The position numbers and the translations under genes are program-made. From assembly GCA_009746045.1 (NCBI GenBank), contig RPFO01000264.1, positions 184,001 through 248,000 of the forward strand: a DNA stretch of 64,000 nt, in the 5' to 3' direction. The notes below the pieces were generated by a model. It was given only the letters and a program-made list of their open reading frames with translations. It searched no databases and was not told where the DNA came from. Below, piece after piece: positions 51,731-62,672 of this stretch; within the stretch, counting starts at the first letter, position 1, and each line of letters opens with the position of its first letter. This DNA comes from Mesostigma viride. Lineage: Eukaryota > Streptophyta > Mesostigmatophyceae > Mesostigmatales > Mesostigmataceae.

Positions 51731-52088
51731 GCGTCAATATTCGGTCCGCGACAATCTCAGACACTAACGCAAATTGGTCGAGCAGTCGAAGAGACGAAAT
51801 TCTGATCCAATCTGCGACAATGCCTCCGTCGACCTCTAACAGTCCGCTAGTCTCCCCAGCGGTAACCGCCGTCCATTCGCTGTAGTTGTCGCCCAGTCTC
51901 ACCCGCGTAGGGGCACTTGGGTACACATAGCGGACCCCGTTGACGGTTACGTGCCTGTCGAAGGGATGGACCTGCAGCTGGAGGGCTTGGATATCGCTCT
52001 CAATGTCCACAAGCTGTTCGTCCACATCATCGTCTTCGAGTCCAGTGCTAAGGTTATAATTTGCCGCATTCCCACCGACCACGACCAT
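51645..52088 (-). CDS. PLV structural-type protein, 147 aa
   Basis: Starts MVVVGGNAANYNL. An acidic segment 'LEDDDVDEQLVDIESDIQAL' looks like a short coiled coil, followed by a beta-rich part. It overlaps the start of the large structural ORF. A coiled-coil lead before beta-rich domains is common in fibre proteins, so the two may have been parts of one structure. Confidence 0.45.
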   Translation of the reverse strand: MVVVGGNAANYNLSTGLEDDDVDEQLVDIESDIQALQLQVHPFDRHVTVNGVRYVYPSAPTRVRLGDNYSEWTAVTAGETSGLLEVDGGIVADWIRISSLRLLDQFALVSEIVADRILTRDQIDWLFDRYDVGYTTLSNPNAMFTIH

Positions 52089-52117
52089 TATATAAAATTA
52101 TCTAACAGATAAGAATA
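52089..52117. promoter_or_regulatory. divergent PLV promoter region
   Basis: Only 29 bp separate the minus-strand ORF starting at 52088 from the plus-strand ORF starting at 52118. The gap contains TATATAAAATTATCTAACAG, which reads as TTAGATAATTTTATATA toward the minus gene and AGATAAGAATA toward the plus gene. Similar AGATA-TATA boxes precede other PLV starts. Confidence 0.5.
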
Positions 52118-52390
52118 ATGGCTTCTGAAGCTTCTGAGACCCCCACGAGCTGCAAGGACGAGACTTTCTCCGAGGCACACGAAGAGGTTGATCTGGTGAA
52201 ATCCATCAAAATGGGGCAGCCCCTTTCAGTCGAGCAGAAAAAAGCACTCCGCGACAAAATGAGGGTATATCAGCAGCGCGCTAAGGCCGAGAGGGACAAA
52301 AAACGAGCGGAGGAGAGAGAAGCTGAAATAACAAAACGCAAGGTCCTAGCTGCAAAAAGAGCTAGAGTTGCAGCGACAGTGGCTCGTTGA
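52118..52390 (+). CDS. PLV coiled-coil protein, 90 aa
   Basis: Starts MASEASETPTSCKDETF. The second half is a Lys/Arg/Glu helix ('QQRAKAERDKKRAEEREAEI') likely to form a coiled coil. Role unknown. It overlaps the next plus-strand ORF by 23 bp. Confidence 0.45.
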   Translation: MASEASETPTSCKDETFSEAHEEVDLVKSIKMGQPLSVEQKKALRDKMRVYQQRAKAERDKKRAEEREAEITKRKVLAAKRARVAATVAR

Positions 52391-52643
52391 GCTTGAGCTC
52401 CAGGAAGCGCGCAATCGCTCGCGTATCGAACGTCTACTCGCCGAAGAATGGGTAGCATCCACGCCTGCCGACACGCCAAAACCTAGACGAGGCAGAAAAC
52501 CGAAGGAGCCCGAGCCAGATTCCCCACCACCTCCTATTAAAACCAGGCAACTACCCCCGCCTCCCCCGCCGCCACCGATGACGCCGTACGAGATGCGGAT
52601 GGCCGCTATTCGCGCGTCTCTTCTTGCTTCTCTGGATGAATAA
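52368..52643 (+). CDS. PLV Pro-rich protein with AT-hook-like motif, 91 aa
   Basis: N-terminal helix, then KPRRGRKPKEPEP, which resembles an AT-hook DNA-binding motif, then a poly-Pro stretch and a short C-terminal helix. Role unknown; DNA binding is inference. Confidence 0.45.
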   Translation: MQRQWLVELELQEARNRSRIERLLAEEWVASTPADTPKPRRGRKPKEPEPDSPPPPIKTRQLPPPPPPPPMTPYEMRMAAIRASLLASLDE

Positions 52644-52661
52644 TATGTCTTTTGATTATAA

Positions 52662-52855
52662 ATGGCCGTCATAGTAGAGCGACGAATTCCTTCATTGGAT
52701 AACAAGGACATCAAACAGCGGTATGCTCCAGTACGACCCGGGCCGCCTAACATGCTTAGTCTACACTTTCTCGCCAATTTTTGTGGGGCGAGGCGTTCTG
52801 GCAAAACAACTGCAGCGGTGAACATGGCAAAGTCCTATTTTTCACACAACACTAG
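52662..52855 (+). pseudogene. PLV FtsK/HerA-like packaging ATPase, N-terminal part (fossil)
   Basis: Starts MAVIVERRIPSLDNKDIKQR. About residues 34-50 read LHFLANFCGARRSGKTT, the Walker A loop of the A32-like genome-packaging ATPases of PLVs, virophages and giant viruses. Only the N-terminal part is present. The sequence changes at about 52855 into a TGAGAAAA-rich block and no further ATPase motif is seen to the right. Confidence 0.65.
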
Positions 52856-53277
52856 GAACTCAGATTCTAAGAATTTTCTCAAAACCCTCCATTTTCTCAC
52901 CCTTTGTGAGAATTTTTTGAGAAAATTGAGAAAAATCTCAATTTTTTCCCGCAAACACTAGCAAAAAAATCTCACCAGGGTGAGATTTTGGTGAGAAAAA
53001 GGGGGTTTTGGTGAGATTGGGGTGAGAAAAAACCCTAAAGTGAGAAAAAAGGTGAGAATGGGTGAGAAAAAGTGAGAAAAAGTGAGAAAATTGAAAAGTT
53101 TCTCACCAAGAGTATAACACGAGAAAAATCACAAGTCAACATGGTGAGAAATTTCTCACCAAGAGTGTAACACGAGAAAAATCATGAGCTTTATTTCATT
53201 AAGTCCTTGACGTGAAAAAAAACTCAACACCACTTTGATATGCATTATAGGGTGCACAAAGTTGCACTATAGGGTTG
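52856..53277. repeat. TGAGAAAA-rich block with direct and inverted repeats
   Basis: Dense GGTGAGAAAA and TTTTCTCACC words on both strands that can fold into hairpins. Two copies of CACCAAGAGTRTAACACGAG stand near 53103 and 53157. No ORF beyond chance. It starts where the PLV ATPase sequence stops and ends at the LTR element. Confidence 0.6.
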
Positions 53278-53963
53278 TGTAACGACTAAAAATGTTGTGT
53301 TTGCAACAGCCTCAGTATCAACATTAGCGTGAAAAGATCTTTATACCTGGGTTGGAGTCGCGACAGATAACTTCACGTCCAGAGAAGCAATGAAGATGGA
53401 TCTTCAACAGTTAAGGGAATGAGTCCCCACCCTTGTTAGACACAACAGACAAGTTATATCCAAGTCGACTATCTGTTGAAGTTATAGTCGACTTTTGATT
53501 GATGAAACAAGGAAACCCTTGAATTACACCATAGCTTTAGCTCTCACGTACGCACACATGCACGGCCGCCACAAACAGTATAAAAGTCATCGTGCACGCA
53601 GAGTCGGCTCAACCCTAACCCGAAAGAACCAATCAAAAGTGAGGATCACTCAAGGTAAGAACCTGTCCTCAGAATCCACAACACAGCACAAGGCCAGCAC
53701 TACAGAATCTCCGTGACCTGGAACCAGATCCACCAGGTACGACAGTCTTAAAGAGAATCTATGACTGGCTGAACTAAACCATGCAAAGTACCCCACGTGG
53801 ATCAGGCCACGACCAATGAGGGTAGAACAATAATTCGACAGATCTCAGCAGGCCCAATATCAATCATACGTCGAAGCCTCCTAACTATCCAAATAATTGT
53901 CCCCAAGAACTCATAATAAGGTCACCAGTAGGAAAACTTTGGATGTAACATTTGGTTGTTACA
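53278..53963 (-). repeat. LTR (3') of the 7.5-kb element
   Basis: 686 bp, TGTAACGAC...GTTGTTACA on plus. Contains CAGTATAAAAGTC on the plus strand, a TATA-like box opposite to the element's direction. Confidence 0.9.
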
Positions 53964-56900
53964 TATCTCCCCCTCAAGACAGGAACTCCCAGTTCCTAGA
54001 AGCCAAGAAGAATAAACAACAACCTACACAAGAACAACACAACAATAAACAGGAAGTCCACCATCTCTTGGGACAAGCAGATGGGTTTTTACATCCCTGA
54101 AGCCAGGGCCTCCTATCTCATAAACATCTAGTCACAGGTGCTTAAAGAAGACAAGTCACATCCTTATCCACTACAAGCCCAGATAATCACAGCAATACGG
54201 GAAGTCATCCCGTCATCATTCTGGAATTCTGGAACTCTGGACTGGAACATCAGAACTGGAATGGAGCCCCCCCATCATCCATCCTGGAATCCCCCCCCTC
54301 ACACCACAATCCAAAGCCCCCTTTCCTTCTCAGCCCTGTTCCTCACAGGCTATACCAATCCCCATTCAGGCCACCTTGCCATTGGGTCCACACATGGGAA
54401 ACTGCTCCACCACGTGGGCCAACTCTGGCCAGTTCCTGCTGACCTGCAGCACCATGCAAGTCTCAGTAGCCCCTGCCACCATCTGGACAGCATAGCGAAA
54501 GCATGCCCCAGGAGAGGAGCACCACAGACTGACTCGCCGGGTCCATCACCCAAGTAGAGGACGTCTTGTGCCTGCTCACCCCTGATCTGTACGCTCACCA
54601 GAACTGCAGAAAGGTCTTGACCACAGACCACTTAGCACCTATCAGGGCACCAGCACCCGTAGTGGCATCAGACGGACCCTAAGTTCCACAGTGTACTTGG
54701 GCAACCCGGGATTGCAAAAGAGGTAGAAGTCTCCAAAGGAAAACACCTTCTGGCTGAGCTGGAGAAAGAAGGAACCAAATCAAAGTCACCCTTCTGAACT
54801 GAAACTCCAACAGCTCCCTGTAGGAAGCCTCTCCCATACTCACTGGCTGCAACTGAGTAAATGCCTCCTTCAAGGCCTCAGGTAAGGCTGCTAGCATGTC
54901 CTGCCCCTCAGTAGGCCTCATATCAAACTCAGGTCCTGGTGACAATGCATACATCCTATGCAGCAGATGAGCCACAAAAAGGGGAGCCACTCTCATACAG
55001 GCTGGTGTGCATACATGAACCACGTGTCTTAATCATACCAGGCATCAAGCCCTAGGTGAACAACTCCATATGTCGGGGTACAACACAGAAGTCACTCTCC
55101 ATGTGCCATCCAGGCTCAGATCCCCTCAACTATCCTCAGAAGCTGGTCACCAAGATCTGGATGTCATCTCAGCTTAGTCCCACCAAACTCCCACAAGAGT
55201 CCATCCCACTCAACTCAGATCCCAGTCAGATTCGATGAGTCCACATGAATCCAGGAAGGAGTAAACAGGGTCAAGGCACCTAAGCCAAACAAGGTGAGGC
55301 CACTCCAGGTTCTGGGACACCCCCTCCCTCAGCTAGAGTCCACGGGTGAAAGACAAGCCTGACATTCCCAGGGATAACGGGTCATCCACAGGGATCCATG
55401 CCATGAATACTGACAGCTCTCACTGCTTGATCAGGGCAGGAAGCATAGTGTCATGTAGCAAGGCTAACCCTCTATACAGCCAACCCCCCATAATTAACTG
55501 GGCTGCCAGGGTCCAAGGCTCATCAGGTCATAGCAGGCTGGATGGATGCCAAGAATGCTCAATCCTAACACAGGGCTGGCATGAGCTTCTGCTGCAGCAA
55601 GTCCAAGGCCCGCTGACACCCGGCAGTCCCGCAAACTGGAACGAGGAAACGTCAACAGCGCCCCAGGTGGAAGTGCAGTCACCAAGAGACAGGAGCAATC
55701 CAGCAGGAAGACGTCGCCAACAGGGTCGCCTCATGAAGAGCAAGGTTATCTCAGAAGTACGCCCATGATGAAGAGAGGCCGTGGACAGGGTTGTCTCCAG
55801 TGGGTACCCGTCAGCAGGTTGGGGAGATGCAACAAAGCACAGCCAAAATAGCCCACCGATGGCCAGCGAAACCAGGATACCATCTAGTCAGGGATCTATG
55901 AGGAGACCCAGAAAAGATGAACTGAAATCCCAAGGTGTCTCCACGCTATGATCCTCATAGATCTCCTCCCCACCAGAACAAAATTTCCCCCCTCCAGTCG
56001 CACCCACAGGAGTGAGAGTGAGGTAAAGCCACATCTCCTTAGTAGCTAGTACTCTCAACCCATAGCCAGTGGCTTTTTATGAGCCAAGGCACACTATTTC
56101 TCCATAAGATGCCTGGGAAACCATCCACAGCCTTGATAGGGATAGCAGAAGATCAGTAATGCCTCACCAGCATTATGAACGGTATGCCCCAACTGGTAAA
56201 GCGTAGCACACGCTACCCCATGCAAGGTTTAGACGCAGCCCAATCCCCTGCACGCCCTGCTCCCCACACAAATCCCCCTCAGCATAACTGGTAAACTGGA
56301 GACTACCAGCATGCCTAGTAATTCCACCCTTCTGCTCAGAATAAGCTGTAATAATCCTGGTATCAGCTTCCCAAGATTGACAGCATAACCTAGCAGGAAC
56401 AAACGCCATGGAATACGCATAAGGACAGAGGCCCAGCCAACCAGAGAAGGGTGGGGGAGGCCTGTCTCTCAGCCCACTGACCCACTGGTGGCCTGCAGGT
56501 TTTCTCTATAACGGCGTCCTATGCACCTCATGACTAAAGATGGGATGGGCACTACAGCAAAGTGTCCCAGACGGAGTTGCATACAGGGCAGCTTGAGAGC
56601 AAACTGAAAGCAATCACCAATCAGGCAACTGATGTGCTCAAGCTTGGCAGGGCCCCCAGCAACAACATCACTCCCCGCAACCATCCAGGTGGCACTACCA
56701 TGCAAGGTAATGTGGGCATTAGGATCGAAGGAGCCCAAGACAAGGTTGCACAAGTAGGGCAGCATAAGGGTATGCTGGATGAGGCCATCAGTCATCAAAC
56801 AGATACACCCTCAGCTTGGCAGGGCCCTAGCAAGTAGACTGAACAATGTCCCCCTAGTCAAAGCATGGAAGGTAGTATCCATGTCCGTGAACCACGTAGA

Positions 56901-58412
56901 CTGCCAAATGGTATTAATGTCAGTGTAGCACGGATACTGATGCACATGAGGCAGGTTGTAAGGGTGGTAAAGGGCTGAATGGGTCCCTCAACAAACCCAC
57001 ACCTCTAAGCTCATGTGAGCCCCCGCCCAGCACCCTCCCAATTAACTCCTCAATTAAGAGTCAGCAGAGTGGGCACCATTGTCATGCCAAAGATTCCAGC
57101 CGGCCCCACAGTTGTAGCTCCGTTGATCCCGCCCATCATCCAACCCACAAGGACATCCTACCCATGCAAACATGATGCCAGACCCCCCGTGCAAGCAGTC
57201 CCATTCATACAACCATCATGCTGTGCAAGCAATCAGCTCAAGGGCGGATGGTGTACTATCAAGACAACAAGCCATCCTGGCACCATGCAAGCAAGGATAA
57301 GTCCATAGCAGGGCAAAGCAAGGGTAGGAGGTTACTCATCTGCACACGGCTGGCTTGATGTCCACCAGCAGGCAGGACCCAACACAGCGTCAGGAGCAGG
57401 CACCAGCATTGCAGATACGCGTCACTTGGGCGTCCCCAAGTCACCAGAGTCCCAGCGGCCACCATGCAGTGCTTGATGAAGTCGCCACCATTGAGTGCTT
57501 GCAGTCACCACCAACAGCACTAGTCAACCACCAGGATACTCTCCAGCGTCGCCTCCATGCACCATGTCCGCCATTGACAAGTTACAAATCCCCCACTGGC
57601 CTCAAGTCCCCAATAGGCTACTGCCACCACGCCCAATCAGCGTTGGACCACCCCCACATGTGGGTAGTCAACACAGCGGTTGCCTGACTGGACAACCAAG
57701 ACTAGCTGCTTGCGCCGGTCACGCGATGGGGAAGTGACTAAGCTGCTTTAAGGAGGCCTGGAACGGACACCAATGAGCCTGGCTCCAGAAGCTGCTTGGA
57801 AGAATGACCACATGCTGTCAACTTCCCGGACTGAACGTCAATCAGCTGCAAGAAGGAGCCAGCAACCTTCACTATGGCACTCAGAAAAACTGCCTAGTAG
57901 GCAAACCACAGACTGCCAACCTGTCAAGACAGCTGACTCTAACATGGCTACTACCAAGTGCCAGGTAGCCAGAACTCCTAAGCCTAAGGAGTGACAAGGG
58001 CCTGAGGTGGTCCAACAGCCAGCACAACTGCCCAAAAGTCAAGAGAATGGGCCTAAAAGCGCCTTGCCCAGTGTCAAAAATTCTGATCTGAGAACTATAT
58101 CAGATATATTCACAGATAAGAACTATGACAGCAGCCCTGGTGTCCATACTTGCTGTCCTAGTGCACCTCCTAGGCCCAACAGGGGCCATCTGCCAACAAG
58201 CAGTGGTAACCATCATGTCCTCGGAGAAGTAAATGTGTGGTCACAATGGTCTGGCGCAGGTAAGGGCCCCAACTGGCAAGTGACCCACACCCCACTTGTA
58301 AGGGGACGTTGTCAAGCAAGTGGTCCACCCCCTCTGGGAACATGTGTCAAAGGACACCGTCTGGCAAGTGGGCAACCCATGCAAGAGACCCCTGGCAACT
58401 CATGGGTGCCCG

Positions 58413-58660
58413 TGTGATACCCTCCGGGGGACAACCTACTGCAGGTATCCCGATGTCCCCTGATGTGGTGGCATCTGCCATGCCATATGCCTCCATGATA
58501 GCATCTGGCAACCCTTTGGCAGACCTGGGATATCCAACTCATGTGATACCCTTTTGGGGACAACCCACTGCAGGTATCCCGATGTCCCCTGATGTGGTGG
58601 CATCTACCATGCCATATGCCTCCATGATAGCATCTGGCAACCCTTTGGCAGACCTGGGAA
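58413..58660. repeat. 122-bp tandem duplication inside the LTR element
   Basis: GTGATACCC starts units near 58413 and 58536, sharing GCCATATGCCTCCATGATAG and TGGCAACCCTTTGGCAGACC. A second local duplication follows, with CCACTCCCCCGCA at about 58663 and 58800. Confidence 0.85.
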
Positions 58661-60036
58661 ATCCACTCCCCCGCAGAAATTTTCTCAGGGTAACTAGACA
58701 CAGCTGTCCAAGTATGATAGTGGAAACCCCGTACCTGCTGTTGTTCTGCCCTGGCATGTGTGATGTCGTCTGGAAATTACATTGCAGACAGCCAGGATGT
58801 CCACTCCCCCGCAAAAATTTGCTCAGGGTAACCAGACGTAGCTGCCACCAATCTGGACCACTCTGGACAACTCCTAGGATAGTGGGAACAACTCAGATGC
58901 CGTTGTTCTCCTCCCCACCAAAACCAAACCACCATCCACGTGGGAGGAACCAAAGCTCCACCTAGAACGCCTCCACTGTCATGTTGCTCAACAAGAAAAG
59001 GAAGAGTTTCCCCCACAACTGAAACAAATGTTTGGCGACGCGTGAATTAAGAACGTGCCACAGTCCTTAAACAGCTAGGGTAGGCTGCCCATGCACGGAA
59101 GAAAAGGATCCTGAAAGATTGTCAAGTGAGTGCAAAAGGAACCTTGCGTGAAAAAGGCAGCCATGAATCCCTACTGTCCGCTCATCCGGAGCCACCCTCA
59201 AAAGACACGAGGTATAAACTGAGCCACACCGTAACAATGTCGTCAAAGAAGAGCAGCACCGGGAAAAAAAAAAACAACCTGAGACAGCGACGTCGTCAGG
59301 CGGTCGCGGTGGTGGTCGTGCGTGCAGCCGCAACCCGGAAGCCGGGTGATAGGTGCCGTCGACAGCAACAGTGCGTCGGCTCAGCCATAACCCGTAGCGC
59401 CATGTCAGCCTGGCCGAAAACAGAGCCGGCAGGGAAAAAAAACAGTTCCTAGCAGTATTCTGGAGCCGGACCTGCTGAGCTACTGGACCGACACTCCGCA
59501 TTGCCCTGCTCGAAACGTAGCAACTCTTGCGTAATGCTAATATATAAAGATGTTTGGAGCTAGGCGGAGACTGCGGCGTCAGCAGCCACGACAGACAGGG
59601 CGGTGGTCGGACTTCAGCACGATGCGGCCAGCCAGCCGACAGCCCGTAAGTAAGGACGCCTGTCTATGAAATATTGCACGAATCCAAATAGTTGACGTCT
59701 GGGAGTAGATGAAAAAACCCTTTCATCACCGGTCGTCCGTTGAGCTGCTAAAGATGTGGTTGCATCTTCAACTCTCTTACTTGATAACGGTGGTTGTGTC
59801 TCCGGGCTACTCATCACTCCATGGGTCGCGCATGCCGGACTGGGGAACGTTAGAGACTTGTGGGCTCAAGGCAGTTCTCAGAGCAAGACTGTCACATAAG
59901 GATGAGTCACACTCTTAAAAACTGTCCGAATACACAGCATAACGTACCCTCTCTGGGTCTGGCAAGAATTCCATTGTTAATCGTGAACTAATACTGTCAA
60001 GACAACCAACACCTAGGTAGAATCCTCCGATACCAA

Positions 60037-60737
60037 TGTAACGACTAAAAATGTTGTGTTTGCAACAGCCTCAGTATCAACATTAGCGTGAAAAGATCTT
60101 TACACCTGGGTTGGAGTCGCGACAGATAACTTCACGTCCAGAGAAGCAATGAAGATGGATCTTCAACAGTTAAGGGAATGAGTCCCCACCCTTGTTAGAC
60201 ACAACAGACAAGTTATATCCAAGTCGACTATCTGTTGAAGTTATAGTCGACTTTTGGCAAGGGTTGTTTGATTGATGAAACAAGGAAACCCTTGAATTAC
60301 ACCATAGCTTTAGCTCTCACGTACGCACACATGCACGGCCGCCACAAACAGTATAAAAGTCATCGTGCACGCAGAGTCGGCTCAACCCTAACCCGAAAGA
60401 ACCAATCAAAAGTGAGGATCACTCAAGGTAAGATCCTGTCCTCAGAATCCACAACACAGCACAAGGCCAGCACTACAGAATCTCCGTGACCTGGAACCAG
60501 ATCCACCAGGTACGACAGTCTTAAAGAGAATCTATGACTGGCTGAACTAAACCATGCAAAGTACCCCACGTGGATCAGGCCACGACCAATGAGGGTAGAA
60601 CAATAATTCGACAGATCTCAGCAGGCCCAATATCAATCATACGTCGAAGCCTCCTAACTATCCAAATAATTGTCCCCAAGAACTCATAATAAGGTCACCC
60701 GTAGGGAAAACTTTGGATGTAACATTTGGTTGTTACA
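60037..60737 (-). repeat. LTR (5') of the 7.5-kb element
   Basis: 701 bp, matching the other LTR except for about 15 extra bases and a few substitutions. Followed on the right by the GGTTG duplication. Confidence 0.9.
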
Positions 60738-60798
60738 GGTTGTCATACAATATAAAACAGCACATCATTCCATAAACAATGCTGTCATGCCCATTAAA

Positions 60799-61735
60799 TC
60801 AAAAGTCATGTTCTTCAGAACTGCTGTCCGAGGGGTTGCTTGCATCAACATCATCTTCTGATGACATAGTGTCATCCCCACTAGTGTCGCAATAGTTCAC
60901 AGCTTTACGCTGCCTTCCACTGGCCCTCTTTGCCATAGGGACCTCCTCAATTACAACGGTGGGCTGGCTAGGTCCAGCATCTGTGGGAGCACCACGCTTG
61001 CGGCTGCGCCCTCGAGCAGGTGCCTTGCCAGCGCGGCGCACCACGTCGCCATCACCTACGTCTGCCGCTGCCACCTTCTTCTTCTTGGACCCCTTCTTCT
61101 TGCCTTTCTTCTTGCCACTAGGCGGTGGCATCGGCTCACCCTCCTCAATCACTTCAAACTGCGGCATGGTGGGGAAATCTGCTGCCACGCTGTGATACAC
61201 ATGGTTACTGAGGGCAGATTGCGCCTGATGTGCCATGCTCCATGGCAGTTTGGCAGGGATTACCACCATTTCGGGAGCATAGCATTCATCGACGACATAC
61301 CCAACTGAGCTCACTGCACCTGGCAACACAAGGCACGACGACCTGGGGGCCTGTGCGCTGCTGATGACCACCAACCTCTCGTGGGGCAGGTGAGCGACAT
61401 GAAGGCGATCAAAAAGCTCCACCTTCAACAACAGCTGCCATTCCCACCCCCCTCGTGGGTACTCTAACCTGGCCTTCAGAATGTGTGTGATGAAACCAAA
61501 GTCTACACCGCCCGGGCCATGCACCGCAACTCCCGCATTCTTGTGCCGCTTTCCCTGGGACTGGTCCGCAGCCTCTGTGCGGTAGTTGAACCCATGTATC
61601 CTGACTTTGTGGAAAGAATCCGCGTAGCGCTTCACGCCCCCACACGCCGCTACAATGCCTTGCGGCACAAGCGGCGTCAGGTTTAATGATGCCCATGCAA
61701 TCACGTTGAACGTTGTGTCAGCACAGCGATCTCGC
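60799..61735 (-). CDS. CACTA-transposase-like (DUF4216-type) protein, last exon
   Basis: Exon from acceptor GAATGCAG at 61735 to a stop at 60799, 312 codons. The N-terminal half reads 'RYADSFHKVRIHGFNYRTEA', then 'GVDFGFITHILKARLEY', then 'LLLKVELFDRLHV' and 'VVDECYAPEMVVIPAKLP', the order seen in the C-terminal (DUF4216-type) region of CACTA transposases. The C-terminal half has a Lys-rich block (KKKGKKKGSKKKK), Arg-rich 'RGRSRKRG' and an acidic Ser/Asp tail, so the protein is probably nuclear. It could be a CACTA or KDZ-type transposon protein or a domesticated host gene. The frame is intact. Confidence 0.5.
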
Positions 61736-62180
61736 CTGCATTCAAACAAACGCACACCGATAACCCAGCAAAGAGTATTATTATTGCAAGTATTGGTTAT
61801 TAAAAAAAATAGAACAGATACAACACAGGACGCTTTTACTGGCGGCAAGATCATGGCACCCGGATGGGTAAAACCAAACAAACTAGATATTAATTACTAG
61901 GGCTGGCTTTGTGACAGTTAAACATGATTGCATGGCTAATCCCAAGGCGCCTTTCAATAGGACTGAATTAAAATAACCAAAGCAGACGGCGTAAGTAGCC
62001 TACTAATGGCATTTGCAAAAAACAAGGCTCACCAGTAGGCCTCGTCGCCATTCGCAGGGTTGCTGTAATCAGCCTTGGGAAGGGCATCTTCTACCAGCAA
62101 ATCCCTTGCCGCGTTGTGTCAGCACAGCGATCCCCCCTGCATCCAAACAAAGGCACACCGATAACCAAGAAAAGAGTATG
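61711..62180. repeat. duplicated splice-acceptor segment, about 70 bp
   Basis: Copies at 61711-61785 and 62111-62180 share TTGTGTCAGCACAGCGATC and CACACCGATAACC. Each spans an intron end, an AG acceptor and the first bases of an exon on the minus strand. Confidence 0.8.
62033..62136 (-). CDS. upstream exon of the CACTA-like gene
   Basis: Acceptor GGATGCAG at 62136 and donor ACTG|GTGAGC at 62033, 104 nt, encoding 'RDLLVEDALPKADYSNPANG' and 'DEAYW'. It ends in phase 2 and joins in frame to the exon starting at 61735. The first 20 or so bases are a copy of the start of the next exon. Confidence 0.45.
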
Positions 62181-62508
62181 CAAATGTGTAGCCTTGTTCA
62201 TTGAAATTATGGCTGGCTTACGCAAAGAGCGACTGTAAGATGACCTATACAGTGGGGCCGGAAACAGCTTGCTTGATCAGGGCGTGTTTTTCGAGCTTCA
62301 CTGGCCGGGAGTGTCTAGTTGTGAAAACCATTGCTGCGATCGCTTTCCCACCATTTACGAGGAAATACCCGCAAATGAAAAACCACTGAAACGGTCTAGC
62401 TAGTCAGTCATTACATTAGCCACATGCCATCATGCATGTTTCCAAACGTCCAAGAACTGCACACGGTGCAAATGCCATTTGCAGTGCAAAAATCCAGAGG
62501 ACACGACC
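62181..62508. other. unassigned, no supported gene
   Basis: Short open frames only; no domain or repeat seen. May contain intron of the CACTA-like gene. Confidence 0.4.
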
Positions 62509-62576
62509 TCATTGCTTCATATTTGTATGCAGAAGAATAAAAAAGTAACATGCATTAATGGCCCGCATGCATAAAG

Positions 62577-62672
62577 GGCCTGAATTCTGATGCGGGCCCA
62601 ACGGCAGCACCGCCAAAGCAGATAAGGGCCCGCAGTCTGATGCGGGCCCCACGGCACCACCGCCATAGCAGA
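62577..62672. repeat. 49-bp tandem duplication
   Basis: Two units with TCTGATGCGGGCCC and ACGGCA-CACCGCCA-AGCAG. They lie in a minus-strand open frame of 97 codons (62509-62802) that starts MMALIDGLSLLTRRPDF; the frame shows no known domain and is not called as a gene. Confidence 0.7.

Larger units (their letters stand above)
29704..52855. mobile_element. Polinton-like virus (PLV) fossil
   Basis: A cluster of tightly packed, intron-free ORFs whose combination points to a PLV: a capsid-like protein, a run of small virion-type proteins, Ig-like and LamG-like surface proteins, a large structural protein and the start of a packaging ATPase with a Walker A motif. Most ORFs are on the minus strand, with a divergent pair near 52.1 kb. 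Three younger elements (33096-40704, 42835-44806, 46484-49712) sit inside it, leaving about 10 kb of PLV sequence. It is broken: three insertions, a few disrupted frames, and no replication genes visible. Ends are not defined. Identification is by gene content and pattern, not by a database match. Confidence 0.65.
53278..60737 (-). mobile_element. LTR retroelement without recognisable pol (LARD-like)
   Basis: LTRs at 53278-53963 and 60037-60737, nearly identical apart from about 15 extra bases in one, TG...CA ends with TGTAAC/GTTACA, and a 5-bp duplication GGTTG at 53273-53277 and 60738-60742. On the minus strand the 5' LTR is followed by TTGGTATCGGAGGA, a Met-tRNA-type primer site, and the 3' LTR is preceded by TTGAGGGGGAG. 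This places it among Copia-like elements. In the 6-kb interior I could not recognise Gag, integrase or RT on either strand. It is either a large non-autonomous derivative or a strongly decayed interior. The close LTR match argues for a young insertion. Confidence 0.75.

Noticed and set aside
56173-56420. Possible Copia pol remnant in the same element
   Set aside because: I looked for the RNase H and RT motifs on both strands and could not find a convincing match.
59067-59501. Possible Gag in the 7.5-kb LTR element (144-codon minus frame, 108-codon plus frame)
   Set aside because: Position near the 5' LTR fits, but neither frame shows a Gag pattern or zinc knuckle.
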